64,000 bases of DNA, taken from the NCBI RefSeq assembly GCF_020535565.1, contig NZ_CP084758.1, positions 4,911,001 to 4,975,000 of the forward strand, read 5' to 3'. Below the pieces are notes generated by a model. The model was not told where the DNA came from, searched no databases, and saw only the letters and a program-made list of their open reading frames with translations. This DNA comes from Shinella sp. XGS7 (lineage in GTDB: Bacteria; Pseudomonadota; Gammaproteobacteria; Burkholderiales; Burkholderiaceae_C). A program made the position numbers and the translations under genes. This document shows, in pieces, positions 1-7,722 of the stretch (position 1 is its first letter; every line of letters begins with the position of its first letter).

Positions 1-58
1 AATTGCGGCTGTCGGCCGCCACGGTGAAGACCCGGAGGGCTTCCAGTCGATTGCTCAT
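1..58 (-). CDS. LysR-family transcriptional regulator, N-terminal fragment (cut by window edge)
   Basis: Only the first 19 codons lie in the window. They begin at an ATG on the minus strand (56-58) and read MSNRLEALRVFTVAADSRN, the usual opening of the winged-helix domain of a LysR regulator (compare MDRLEALRVFVAVAD-type starts). The gene is divergent from the dehydrogenase at 198. A palindrome of the kind LysR proteins bind lies between them, so it probably controls that gene and itself. Assignment rests on the first helix and the context only. Confidence 0.6.
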   Translation of the reverse strand, partial: MSNRLEALRVFTVAADSRN

Positions 59-87
59 GCGCTGTGTTCCAGGGCTTCAAGGCTTGA

Positions 88-110
88 TGAATTCCAAATT
101 TTGGAATTCA
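88..110. promoter_or_regulatory. Perfect 11-bp inverted repeat, candidate LysR operator
   Basis: TGAATTCCAAA at 88-98 and TTTGGAATTCA at 100-110 are exact reverse complements around one central T. The site lies between the divergent LysR start (58) and the dehydrogenase start (198). It contains the ATTCC...GGAAT form of the T-N11-A dyad recognised by LysR proteins. Its role as operator is inferred from position and symmetry. Confidence 0.65.
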
Positions 111-197
111 GAACGCCGAAAGCGTCAATATACAGAGAACACTGCGATCTTCAAACTCTCGCCATCGATTCAACACCCGAGCCCACAAGGAGTCTCC

Positions 198-950
198 ATG
201 AGCACGGACAACGGCATCCAGAACAAGGTCGTCATCATCACCGGCGCGAGCAGCGGCCTGGGCGAGGCCACCGCCCGCCACCTGGCCGCACGCGGCGCCA
301 AGCTGGTGCTGGCCGCACGCCGCACCGAGCGCCTGCAGGCGCTGGTCCAGCAGATCGAAGCCGCCGGCGGCGAAGCCCTGGCCGTGGCCACCGATGTGGT
401 GGACATGGCCCAGGTCCAGGCCCTGGCCGACCAGGCCAAGGCGCGTTTCGGCCGCATCGATGTGCTGGTCAACAACGCCGGCATCATGCCCCTGGCCCCG
501 CTGTCCAAGCTCAAGGTGGACGAGTGGAGCCGCATGATCGACGTGAACGTCAAGGGCGTGCTGCACGGCATCGCCGCCGTGCTGCCCACCATGGAAGCGC
601 AAAAGAGCGGCCACATCATCAACATCGCCTCGGTCGCCGGCCTGAAGATCTTCAGCCCCATCGGCGCGGTCTACAGCGCGACCAAGTTTGCGGTGCGCGC
701 CCTCTCCGAGGGCCTGCGCGCCGAGGCGCCGGAGGGCGTGCGCACCACCATCGTCTCGCCTGGGGCGGTCGAGTCCGAACTCAAGCTGGGCAGCAGCGAT
801 GCCGATACCGCCGCCGGCGTGAAGGCTTTCTATGAGGCCAACCAGATCCCGGCCGACTCGGTGGCCCGCGCCATCGCCTACGCCATCGAGCAGCCGGCCA
901 CGGTGGATGTGAACGAGATCGTGCTGCGCCCCACGGTGCAGGACTTCTGA
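198..950 (+). CDS. Short-chain dehydrogenase/reductase (SDR), NAD(P)-dependent
   Basis: A 250-residue protein of classical SDR length. It has the cofactor motif TGASSGLG near residue 15, NNAG near residue 93, a catalytic Ser in NIASVAG and the YSATK active site (YxxxK). It should be a soluble cytoplasmic oxidoreductase of an alcohol or carbonyl substrate, which the sequence does not identify. ATG 198 is chosen because AAGGAG (187-192) precedes it; an upstream in-frame extension to base 3 has no ribosome site and would cross the operator. It is transcribed away from the LysR fragment and is probably its target. Confidence 0.9.
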   Translation: MSTDNGIQNKVVIITGASSGLGEATARHLAARGAKLVLAARRTERLQALVQQIEAAGGEALAVATDVVDMAQVQALADQAKARFGRIDVLVNNAGIMPLAPLSKLKVDEWSRMIDVNVKGVLHGIAAVLPTMEAQKSGHIINIASVAGLKIFSPIGAVYSATKFAVRALSEGLRAEAPEGVRTTIVSPGAVESELKLGSSDADTAAGVKAFYEANQIPADSVARAIAYAIEQPATVDVNEIVLRPTVQDF

Positions 951-1138
951 TCCCCCACGGCCCCAGCCCCCCAACCGCCCCATGCGGCCCGCGCGTCCCC
1001 CTCCGGGGCCTGCGGGCCGCAGGCATTCCGGCTTGGGGAATTCTGTTTGCGCCAAACGCGCATACACGCGAACACCGCCGGCCGGCACACTGCGGGCCGG
1101 CGCACCGGCCGCACCGGCCCCACCCCCAGGAGAAGCCC

Positions 1139-1615
1139 ATGAGCACTGCACTCACCGTCAACGGCCGCCCGCAGGCCATCGACGCCGACCAAGACATGCC
1201 CCTGCTGTGGGCCCTGCGCGATGAGCTGGGCCAGACCGGCACCAAGTTCGGCTGCGGCATGGGCTTGTGCGGGGCCTGCACGGTGCACATCGACGGCCAG
1301 GCGGTGCGCTCCTGCATCACGCCGCTGAGCGAGGCGCAGGGCAAGCGCGTCACCACCATCGAAGGCCTGGAAGCCGACCGCACCGGCCGCGCGGTGCAGC
1401 AGGCCTGGGTGGCCCTGGATGTGGCCCAGTGCGGCTACTGCCAGGCGGGACAGATCATGTCGGCCGCGGCCCTGCTGCGCCGCAACCGCCGCCCCACCGA
1501 CACCCAGATCGACGAGGCCATGGCCGGCAATATCTGCCGCTGTGCCACCTACACCCGAATCCGCGCCGCCATCCATGCCGCGGCCAAGGCCCTGGCCGCT
1601 GGGGAGGTACGCTGA
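1139..1615 (+). CDS. (2Fe-2S)-binding subunit of a molybdenum hydroxylase (isoquinoline 1-oxidoreductase alpha type)
   Basis: A 158-residue small subunit of the xanthine-oxidase superfamily, carrying electrons from the molybdenum centre through two 2Fe-2S clusters. Four cysteines of a plant-ferredoxin cluster are visible (C39, C44, C47, C59), followed by the alpha-helical cluster motif (C98, C101, C133, C135, in QCGYCQAGQ and NICRCATY). An AGGAGAAG site precedes the start. The stop overlaps the start of the large subunit (TGATG), so the two are translationally coupled. No FAD subunit is adjacent, as in the isoquinoline-oxidoreductase branch, where electrons leave to a quinone or cytochrome. 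Confidence 0.9.
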   Translation: MSTALTVNGRPQAIDADQDMPLLWALRDELGQTGTKFGCGMGLCGACTVHIDGQAVRSCITPLSEAQGKRVTTIEGLEADRTGRAVQQAWVALDVAQCGYCQAGQIMSAAALLRRNRRPTDTQIDEAMAGNICRCATYTRIRAAIHAAAKALAAGEVR

Positions 1616-3930
1616 TGAACACCCTGCAAGACACGAACCCCAGCGCCCTGGACGGCGTGGCGCTGAACCGCCGTGAGTGGCTGTCTCTGCTGAGCGCGGG
1701 CGGTCTGGTGCTGGGCCTGAGCGCCACGGGCGAGCTGCATGCCGCGGAGGCAGCCAAGTTCGGCGGCGACGCCATGCCCGGCGGCCTGGTGGACAACCCC
1801 CTGGTCTTTGTGTCCGTGGACCCGGATGGCACGGTGCGCATCGTCTGCCACCGCTCCGAAATGGGCCAGGGCGTGCGCACCAGCGTGCCCATGGTGGTGG
1901 CCGATGAGATGGAGGCCGAATGGTCGCGGGTGCGCGTGATCCAGGCCCAGGGCGACCATGCCCGCTATGGCAACCAGAACACCGATGGCTCGCGCAGCCT
2001 GCGCCACGCCTTCGACCCGCTGCGCCGCGTCGGTGCGGCCATGCGCGCCCTGCTGATCCAGGCCGCCGCCCAGCAGTGGAGCCTGCCGGCCGACAGCCTG
2101 GTGGCGCGCCGCCATGAGGTGCTGCACCCGGCCAGCGGCCGCCGTCTGGGCTACGGCGAACTGGCCGCCGCCGCCGCGCGCCTGCCCCTGCCCGCGCGCG
2201 ACAGCCTGGTCTTCAAGCGCCCGCAGGACTACCGCTACATCGGCACCGGCAAGGTCCGCCTGATCGACAGCCCAGACATCGTGCGCGGCAAGGCCACCTA
2301 CGGCATCGATGTGCGCCTGCCCGGTCTGCTGCACGCCGTGATCGCCCGCCCGCCGGTGCTGGGCGGCCAGCTCAAGAGCCTGCAGGCCGAGGCCGCGCGC
2401 GGCATGCCCGGCGTGCTCAAGGTGGTGGAGCTCAAGAGCAGCGCCCTGCCGCCGCTGTTCAACCCGCTGGGTGGCGTGGCCGTGGTCGCCAGCAACACCT
2501 GGCTGGCCCTGCGCGCCCGCGATGCGCTGCAGATCGAGTGGGCGCACGGCGAGCATGCCGGCTACGACTCGCAGGCCTACCGCCAGACCCTGGAGGCCGC
2601 GGTGCGCCAACCCGGCAAGGTGCTGCGCAGCCAGGGCGATGCCGACGCGGCCCTGGCCAGCGCCAGCAAGACCGTGGTGGCGGACTACTACCTGCCCCAT
2701 CTGGCCCACGCCACCATGGAGCCGCCCGTGGCCACCGCCCGCCTGGTGGATGGGCGATGCGAGGTCTGGGCCCCCGTGCAGGACCCGCAAACCACCCGCG
2801 ACACGGTGGCCGCTGCCCTGGGGCTCAAGCCCGAGCAGGTGACGGTGAACGTGACCCTGCTGGGCGGCGGCTTCGGTCGCAAGTCCAAGCCCGACTTCGT
2901 GGTCGAAGCCGCCCTGCTCTCGCGCGAGATGGAGGGCCGCCCGGTGCAGGTGACCTGGACCCGTCAGGACGATCTGCAGCACGACTATCTGCACACCGTC
3001 TCGGCCCAGCGCCTGGAAGCCGCGCTGGATGCCCAGGGCCGCCCCACCGCCTGGCGCCACCGGGTCGCCGCGCCCACCATCATCTCGACCTTTGCGGCCG
3101 GGGCCAAGCTGCCGGCGCCCTTCGAGATCGGCATGGGTGCCGTCAATGTGCCCTTCCCGATTCCCAACCTCAGCGTGGAAGCCGCCGAGGTCAGCGCCCA
3201 TGCCCGCATCGGCTGGTTCCGCTCGGTCTCCAACATCCCGCACGCCTTCGCGGTGCAGAGCTTTGTGGCCGAGCTGGCCCATGCGGCCGGTCGCGACCAC
3301 CGCGACTACCTGCTGGAGCTGATCGGCCCAGCGCGCCGCCTCAACCCGGCCGCTGAGCTCAAGGACAGCTGGAACTACGGCGAGTCCCCCGAGCGCTATC
3401 CGCTGGACACCGGCCGCATGCGCCAGGTGCTGGAGCTGGCCTCGCGCCAGGCCGGCTGGGGTCGCACCCTGCCCAAGGGCGAGGGCCTGGGCCTGGCCGT
3501 GGCCTACTCCTTCATGACCTATGTGGCCGCGGCCATCCGGGTGCGTGTGTCGCCCAGCGGCGCGGTGCAGGTGCTGCAGGTGGACATGGCGGTGGACTGC
3601 GGCCCGCAGATCAATCCGGAGCGCATCCGCAGCCAGTTCGAGGGCGGCGTGATCATGGGCATGGGCCTGGCCCTCAGCGGCGAGATCAGCTTCAAGGACG
3701 GCCGGGTGCTGCAGTCCAATTTCCACGACTACCTGGTGCCCCGCATCAACGAAGCGCCCAAGTCCATCCGCGTGCACCTGGTGCCTGCGGCCGACTACAA
3801 CCAGCCCCTGGGCGGCGTGGGCGAGCCCCCGGTGCCGCCCATCGCGCCGGCCCTGTGCAACGCGATTTTCGCGGCCACCGGCCGGCGCATCCGGCAGCTG
3901 CCGGTGGGGGATCAGCTCAAGGCCGGCTGA
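1615..3930 (+). CDS. Molybdopterin-binding subunit of a xanthine-dehydrogenase-family enzyme (isoquinoline 1-oxidoreductase beta type), Tat-exported
   Basis: A 771-residue catalytic subunit that hydroxylates an N-heterocycle or oxidises an aldehyde at a molybdopterin-cytosine-dinucleotide centre. The N-terminus [18 protein letters not shown] looks like a twin-arginine signal, so the folded complex with its Fe-S partner is probably periplasmic. Family motifs seen are [11 protein letters not shown] in the middle and [13 protein letters not shown] near the C-terminus, whose Glu is the conserved catalytic base. Start ATG 1615 overlaps the stop of the small subunit. No XdhC/MocA-type maturation gene is adjacent. 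The substrate cannot be read from sequence. Confidence 0.88.
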   Translation: MNTLQDTNPSALDGVALNRREWLSLLSAGGLVLGLSATGELHAAEAAKFGGDAMPGGLVDNPLVFVSVDPDGTVRIVCHRSEMGQGVRTSVPMVVADEMEAEWSRVRVIQAQGDHARYGNQNTDGSRSLRHAFDPLRRVGAAMRALLIQAAAQQWSLPADSLVARRHEVLHPASGRRLGYGELAAAAARLPLPARDSLVFKRPQDYRYIGTGKVRLIDSPDIVRGKATYGIDVRLPGLLHAVIARPPVLGGQLKSLQAEAARGMPGVLKVVELKSSALPPLFNPLGGVAVVASNTWLALRARDALQIEWAHGEHAGYDSQAYRQTLEAAVRQPGKVLRSQGDADAALASASKTVVADYYLPHLAHATMEPPVATARLVDGRCEVWAPVQDPQTTRDTVAAALGLKPEQVTVNVTLLGGGFGRKSKPDFVVEAALLSREMEGRPVQVTWTRQDDLQHDYLHTVSAQRLEAALDAQGRPTAWRHRVAAPTIISTFAAGAKLPAPFEIGMGAVNVPFPIPNLSVEAAEVSAHARIGWFRSVSNIPHAFAVQSFVAELAHAAGRDHRDYLLELIGPARRLNPAAELKDSWNYGESPERYPLDTGRMRQVLELASRQAGWGRTLPKGEGLGLAVAYSFMTYVAAAIRVRVSPSGAVQVLQVDMAVDCGPQINPERIRSQFEGGVIMGMGLALSGEISFKDGRVLQSNFHDYLVPRINEAPKSIRVHLVPAADYNQPLGGVGEPPVPPIAPALCNAIFAATGRRIRQLPVGDQLKAG

Positions 3931-3975
3931 GCGCACCAGGGGCCCACCCGCCCAGCCTGGCGCTGGGTGGGCGCC

Positions 3976-3981
3976 TCTAGA
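3976..3981. repeat. Target-site duplication TCTAGA, left copy
   Basis: TCTAGA directly abuts the left terminal repeat of the insertion sequence and is repeated at 5025-5030. It fits the NCTAGN six-base target duplication described for IS481 of Bordetella. Confidence 0.8.
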
Positions 3982-4927
3982 TGTGAAGCGTCAAGACGTT
4001 GTTTCTTGAGGCACTTAGTCTGCAGATAGGCGGGACGCCGCCGATGCCGCTGTGCGGTCGGTGGCAGTTGTAGTGATGCTGCCAATGGGCCAGGGCCGCC
4101 GTGCGTTGAGCCGAGCTCTGGTACGTCCAGCCGTAGGCCCATTCACGGAGCGCGGTCTGGATGAAGCGCTCGGCCTTGCCGTTGGTTTTGGGCGTGTAGG
4201 GCTTCGTGAAGCTGTGCTTGATGCCGAGTTCGACGCAGGCCTGGCGGAACTCTCGCGAGCGGAATGCCGCGCCGTTGTCGGTGAGCAGCCGCTGGACCGT
4301 GACGCCCATCCTGGCGTAGTACGCCACGGCATTCTTCAAGAACTGCACCGCCTGGGCTTTCTTCTCGTCCGGATGCATGGCCGTGAAGGCCAGTCGTGCG
4401 TGATCGTCAATGGCCACGAACAGCGTCTCCCAGCCCGCACCGTCCACCGAGTCGCGTCGATTACCTGTGACGCGATGGCTCGGGCGCACGATGCGCCCGA
4501 GCTTCTTGGTGTCGATGTGCAGCAGCTCGCCCGGCGCCTCGCGCTCGTAGCGCACCACGGGCTCAGTCGGCTCCAGGTCGCTGAGCTTGGACAGTCCAGC
4601 ACGAGCCAGCACACGGCTGACAGTGGCGGCCGAGACGCCCACGCTGCGGGCGATGCTGGACTGCAGCATTCGGCGGCGGCGCAACTCGACGATGAGCAAC
4701 GCCTTGGCTGGAGCGATGGCTCTGGGTGAGTGCGTGGGACGCGAAGAGGCATCAGCCAAGGCGGCTTCACCGCCGGCCAAATAGCGGCCGAGCCACTTCC
4801 TGGCCGTCGGGGCCGTCACGCCTTGCGCTGCAGCCGCTGCTGGGGCGCTGAGACCTTCCGCGGTCATCTGCCTGACCATCTCGACTCGGCGGGCGTAGGT
4901 AAGTCGGGCATGCTTATGGCTGTTCAT
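3977..4927 (-). CDS. IS481-family transposase
   Basis: A 316-residue DDE transposase with an N-terminal helix-turn-helix region (about residues 5-120) and an integrase-fold catalytic core. The acidic residues are visible in LLHIDTKKLG (D), LLTDNGAAF (D) and NGKAERFIQ (E), with the C-terminal HRPHSGIGG typical of the family. The frame is complete. It runs through the left terminal repeat and stops at a TAG formed by the CTAG of the target duplication (3977-3979). The element is therefore probably still active, or only recently inserted. Confidence 0.93.
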   Translation of the reverse strand: MNSHKHARLTYARRVEMVRQMTAEGLSAPAAAAAQGVTAPTARKWLGRYLAGGEAALADASSRPTHSPRAIAPAKALLIVELRRRRMLQSSIARSVGVSAATVSRVLARAGLSKLSDLEPTEPVVRYEREAPGELLHIDTKKLGRIVRPSHRVTGNRRDSVDGAGWETLFVAIDDHARLAFTAMHPDEKKAQAVQFLKNAVAYYARMGVTVQRLLTDNGAAFRSREFRQACVELGIKHSFTKPYTPKTNGKAERFIQTALREWAYGWTYQSSAQRTAALAHWQHHYNCHRPHSGIGGVPPICRLSASRNNVLTLHI

Positions 4928-5024
4928 CCGGTTGGTGCTCCTGGGACGATTGGGTGTTTGGCGACTTCCAGTCTCTCAAACCCAATCCGGATGAACACCG
5001 GATACAACCTATTGAAGCATCACA
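3982..5024 (-). mobile_element. IS481-family insertion sequence, complete (about 1043 bp)
   Basis: Terminal inverted repeats begin with TGTGA: TGTGAAGCGTCAAGACGTTG at 3982-4001, and TGTGATGCTTCAATAGGTTG read inward from 5024 (16 of 20 identical). Length, ends, the single transposase and the TCTAGA duplication all match IS481. It sits in the gap between the molybdenum enzyme and the acyltransferase and interrupts no visible gene. Confidence 0.92.
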
Positions 5025-5030
5025 TCTAGA
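5025..5030. repeat. Target-site duplication TCTAGA, right copy
   Basis: Identical to 3976-3981 and directly adjacent to the right terminal repeat. Joining the flanks at one copy restores a plausible intergenic sequence. Confidence 0.8.
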
Positions 5031-5074
5031 GCCCCCGACCGAAGCGACACGGGCTCGCGGGATAATCCCGCCCC

Positions 5075-5704
5075 ATGTCTTTCGCCGAACTCACCGGCCT
5101 GTTCCTGGCCTGGCTGGCGCGCCTCATCACGGGCGCACAGGGCCACTGGAAAGGCTGTCCGCCGACCGCGGAACAGCGCATCTACTTCGCCAATCACCAG
5201 AGCCACTTCGACTGGGTGCTGATCTGGGCCGCCCTGCCGGCCGAGCTGCGCGCGCGCACCCGGCCCATTGCCGCGCGTGACTACTGGACCGCCAGCCGCC
5301 TGCGCGCCTGGCTGACCGGCGCGGTGTTCAATGCCATCTATGTCTCGCGCACCCGCAGCACGCCCGACGAGGACCCGCTGGAGCCCCTGATCGAGGCCCT
5401 GGGCAACGGCGACTCCCTGGTGATCTTTCCCGAGGGCACGCGCTCCAACAAGGGCGATCCCCAGGCCTTCAAGGCCGGCCTCTTCCACCTGGCCCAGCAG
5501 TTCCCGCAGGTGCAGCTGATTCCCACCTGGATCGACAATGTGCAGCGCGTGATGCCCAAGGGCGAGGTCGTGCCCGTGCCCATCTTGTGCACCGTGACCT
5601 TCGGCGAACCGGTACAGCTGCAGCCGGGCGAGGACAAGCGTGAATTCCTGGAACGCGCCCGTGCGGCGGTGATGGCCCAGCGGCCGGTGCAGGAGCCGGC
5701 ATGA
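5075..5704 (+). CDS. plsC: Lysophospholipid acyltransferase family protein (1-acyl-sn-glycerol-3-phosphate acyltransferase type)
   Basis: A 209-residue member of the PlsC family, which transfers an acyl chain to lysophosphatidic acid to make phosphatidic acid at the inner membrane. The catalytic HX4D box is NHQSHFD (H41, D46) and the phosphate-binding box is FPEGTRS. The start is a hydrophobic membrane-associating segment. The stop overlaps the next start by four bases (ATGA), coupling it to a CDP-diacylglycerol synthase, the next step in phospholipid synthesis. It may be a second, specialised copy rather than the housekeeping plsC, so the symbol marks the family. Confidence 0.85.
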   Translation: MSFAELTGLFLAWLARLITGAQGHWKGCPPTAEQRIYFANHQSHFDWVLIWAALPAELRARTRPIAARDYWTASRLRAWLTGAVFNAIYVSRTRSTPDEDPLEPLIEALGNGDSLVIFPEGTRSNKGDPQAFKAGLFHLAQQFPQVQLIPTWIDNVQRVMPKGEVVPVPILCTVTFGEPVQLQPGEDKREFLERARAAVMAQRPVQEPA

Positions 5705-6687
5705 GATCACTGCGCATGATGAGCGCCTCCGACCAGGTGGGCCTGCTTTTTCTGATTCTGTTCGGCCTGCTGGCCCTGATCACCCTGGGCGGCTTTCTGT
5801 ACTCGCTGCGTCAGGGCGAGGAGGGTCGCAGCCAGAGCTCGCGCGACAACTGGCGCCAGTTCCGCCGTGACCTCAAGGCCATCTGGATCGGTTCGGGCCT
5901 GTTCTGGGTGGCCTGGGTCTCGGGGCCGCTGGGGGCCACGGTGCTCTTCGGCATCCTGTCCTTCCTGGCCCTGCGCGAGTTCATCACCCTGATGCACACG
6001 CGCCGCGGCGACCACCGCAGCCTGATCCTGGCCTTCTTCGCCATCCTGCCCCTGCAGTACCTGCTGGTGGGCCTGCGCCAGTTCGACATCTTCAGCGTGC
6101 TGATCCCGGTGTACGGCTTCGTGGCCATTCCGGTGGCCAGCGCCCTGGCGGGCGACCCGCAGCGCTTTCTGGAGCGCAATGCCAAGATCCAGTGGGGCAT
6201 CATGGTCTGCGTCTACGGCCTCTCGCATGCCCCGGCCCTGCTGCTGCTGGACTTCCCGGGCTTCAAGGGCCGCGGCGCCTTCCTGCTCTTCTTCATGGTC
6301 TTCGTGGTGGGCATTGGCCAGATCGTGCAGGAGGTGGCCAGCCGCTCCTTGCGCCGCCGCCCGGTAGCACGGCACATCAGCCGCAGCTTCTCGCTGCGCG
6401 CCTGGTGGCTGGGCCTGCTGGCCGCCGCGGTGGCCGGCACCCTGATGTACTGGATCACGCCCTTCAAGGCCGGTCAGGCCCTGGTGATGGCCGTGATCGC
6501 CACCGCTGCCGGCACCATGGGCGGCCTGGTGATGAAGGCGCTCAAGCGTGACGCCGGCGTGATCTACTGGGGCAACCGCAGCTCCATCACCGGCGCCGTG
6601 GGCCTGCTGGACCGCATCGCCGTGCTCTGCTTCGCCGCGCCGGTGTTCTTCCACTCGGTCCGCTGGTATTTCAGGATCGAACTCTGA
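5701..6687 (+). CDS. cdsA: Phosphatidate cytidylyltransferase (CDP-diacylglycerol synthase) family membrane protein
   Basis: A 328-residue integral membrane protein with about eight predicted helices. It ends in the family signature region, where KRDAGV, GNRSSITGAVGLLDRI and FAAPVFFH resemble the CDP-alcohol-synthase block S-x3-KRxxxxKD-(G/D)x5-HGGxxDR(M/D)D. The usual Asp-rich version is partly replaced, so it belongs to a divergent branch of the family. It should activate phosphatidate with CTP. Translationally coupled to the acyltransferase before it. Confidence 0.82.
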   Translation: MRSLRMMSASDQVGLLFLILFGLLALITLGGFLYSLRQGEEGRSQSSRDNWRQFRRDLKAIWIGSGLFWVAWVSGPLGATVLFGILSFLALREFITLMHTRRGDHRSLILAFFAILPLQYLLVGLRQFDIFSVLIPVYGFVAIPVASALAGDPQRFLERNAKIQWGIMVCVYGLSHAPALLLLDFPGFKGRGAFLLFFMVFVVGIGQIVQEVASRSLRRRPVARHISRSFSLRAWWLGLLAAAVAGTLMYWITPFKAGQALVMAVIATAAGTMGGLVMKALKRDAGVIYWGNRSSITGAVGLLDRIAVLCFAAPVFFHSVRWYFRIEL

Positions 6688-6746
6688 GGCCCCCACCCAT
6701 GCGTATCCTCGGTATTGACCCCGGCTTGCAGACCACCGGCTTTAGC
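6684..6746 (+). repeat. Abandoned copy of the ruvC 5' end (direct repeat, left copy)
   Basis: This 63-bp stretch from the cdsA stop through [15 protein letters not shown] repeats at 6827-6889 with a shift of 143 bp. The core 6696-6736 is identical over 41 bases. Beyond it the next codons differ only synonymously (ACC GGC here, ACG GGG in the working copy) before the sequences diverge. The left copy leads into the structured repeat and not into ruvC. Confidence 0.9.
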
Positions 6747-6830
6747 TCCGGCCCGGCGCTGAAGCGCCTTCACATCCGCACTGCGGATGTGAGCCTGCGC
6801 AGAACCCCTATCAGCGCCAACAACCCCTGA
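6699..6830 (+). CDS. Small ORF: first 15 residues of RuvC fused to 28 residues encoded by the inserted repeat
   Basis: An ATG in the same local context as that of ruvC opens a 43-codon frame that reads the RuvC N-terminus, continues in frame through the structured repeat and stops at TGA 6828-6830, eleven bases before the true ruvC start. Translation could couple to ruvC or merely be a relic of the duplication. The tail encoded by the repeat resembles nothing I recognise and is Arg-rich. It would lack every catalytic acid of RuvC except D7. Confidence 0.4.
   Translation: MRILGIDPGLQTTGFSSGPALKRLHIRTADVSLRRTPISANNP
6749..6805 (+). repeat. 57-bp structured repeat with two hairpins (copy 1, at ruvC)
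   Basis: It starts CGGCCCG. Then come hairpin 1 (GGCGC TGAA GCGCC), TTCAC, hairpin 2 (CACATCCGCA C TGCGGATGTG, perfect 10-bp arms) and GAGCCTGCGC-AGAAC. A copy with the same length, order and flanking words but different stem bases occurs at 37950-38006. Stem bases change in pairs between the copies, pointing to a conserved single-stranded DNA or RNA fold and not to a protein. Confidence 0.75.
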
Positions 6831-6889
6831 GGTCTTAGCCCATGCGTATCCTCGGTATTGACCCCGGCTTGCAGACCACGGGGTTTGGC
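6827..6889 (+). repeat. Working copy of the ruvC 5' end (direct repeat, right copy)
   Basis: Second copy of the 63-bp repeat beginning CTGAGG, holding the ATG (6842) used by the full-length ruvC. The bases between CTGAGG and CCCATG differ from the left copy at five positions. Confidence 0.85.
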
Positions 6890-7399
6890 GTGATCGAGGC
6901 CGACGGCCCGCGTCTGTCCTATGTGGCCAGCGGCACCATCAAGACGACCGGGGCCCAGGGGGCCGAGATCGGCGACCTGCCCGGGCGGCTGAAGATCCTG
7001 TTCGACGGCATCCGCGAGGTGCATGCCCGCTACCAGCCGCAGTGCGCGGCGGTGGAGATCGTGTTCGTGAACGTCAACCCGCAGTCCACCCTGCTGCTGG
7101 GTCAGGCGCGCGGCGCGGCGCTCACAGCCCTGGTCTCCTGCGATCTGCCGGTGAGCGAGTACACCGCCCTGCAGATGAAGAAGGCCATCGTGGGCCATGG
7201 CCACGCCAAGAAGGAACAGATCCAGCTGATGGTGCAGCGCCTGCTCAACCTGCCCGGCGAGCCCGGCAAGGACGCGGCCGACGCCCTGGGCATCGCCATC
7301 ATGCATGCGCATGCGCGCGTGTCCTTCGAAGCCATGAGCAAGAGCGCCACCCTGCAGCGCAAGCAGCACGCGCAGTTCCGCGGAGGGCGCACCTACTGA
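6842..7399 (+). CDS. ruvC: Crossover junction endodeoxyribonuclease RuvC (Holliday junction resolvase)
   Basis: A 185-residue resolvase that cuts Holliday junctions made during recombination, acting with RuvAB. The metal-binding acids are in place: D7 (GIDPG), E72 (AVEIVF), D144 and D147 (KDAADALG). Length and C-terminus are normal. The ATG at 6842 is chosen because the identical upstream ATG at 6699 leads to a stop at 6828. The 5' end is duplicated around a structured repeat, so its promoter or leader has been rebuilt. Confidence 0.95.
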   Translation: MRILGIDPGLQTTGFGVIEADGPRLSYVASGTIKTTGAQGAEIGDLPGRLKILFDGIREVHARYQPQCAAVEIVFVNVNPQSTLLLGQARGAALTALVSCDLPVSEYTALQMKKAIVGHGHAKKEQIQLMVQRLLNLPGEPGKDAADALGIAIMHAHARVSFEAMSKSATLQRKQHAQFRGGRTY

Positions 7400-7413
7400 C
7401 GCTCAAGCGCCGG

Positions 7414-7722
7414 CTAGGGTGTCAGCAGGCCGGCCGCGCAGCCACCGCGTCTTCGCACCGGCAGGACGAGCCAGGCGCCGCTGGCATAGAGCGCGGACAC
7501 GAATCCCGGCGCGTCACCGCGCAAGACCACAAAGCCACGGCTGCCCGCGTCGACGAGGGACACCGGTGCGGCGGCGAGCACCTCCGCCATGCGGTCCGGC
7601 GGCGCCCAGGCCAGCACCGCGTCGGAGCTTCGAGACCCGAAGGCCGTGGCCGACAGCAGGGCCATCCACAAGCCCAGGACAAGCCCCCCGAGGACGAACA
7701 GCCGCGGCAGTCTAGAAGTCAT
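7414..7722 (-). CDS. Small membrane-anchored protein of unknown function
   Basis: A 102-residue protein with a basic start (MTSRLPR), one transmembrane segment at about residues 7-27, and a periplasmic remainder with no recognised domain. The start ATG at 7722 overlaps the original end of the upstream gene (stop at 7712-7714) by 11 bases, so it is the last gene of the minus-strand operon that begins with the FAD oxidoreductase. I do not recognise the family. Confidence 0.6.
   Translation of the reverse strand: MTSRLPRLFVLGGLVLGLWMALLSATAFGSRSSDAVLAWAPPDRMAEVLAAAPVSLVDAGSRGFVVLRGDAPGFVSALYASGAWLVLPVRRRGGCAAGLLTP

Noticed and set aside
1549-3936. 795-codon open frame on the minus strand opposite the molybdenum enzyme
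   Set aside because: His/Gly/Ala-rich translation with no domain; it is the antisense shadow that high-GC genes commonly produce. The plus-strand frame has clear family motifs.
3931-5074. Gene disruption by the IS481 element
   Set aside because: The insertion point lies between complete genes, 46 bp after one stop and 45 bp before the next start; joining the flanks does not open a longer frame.
6749-6805. The structured repeat as a tRNA fragment or CRISPR unit
   Set aside because: No cloverleaf, no T-loop or CCA, no regularly spaced array; only two distant copies with two small hairpins each.
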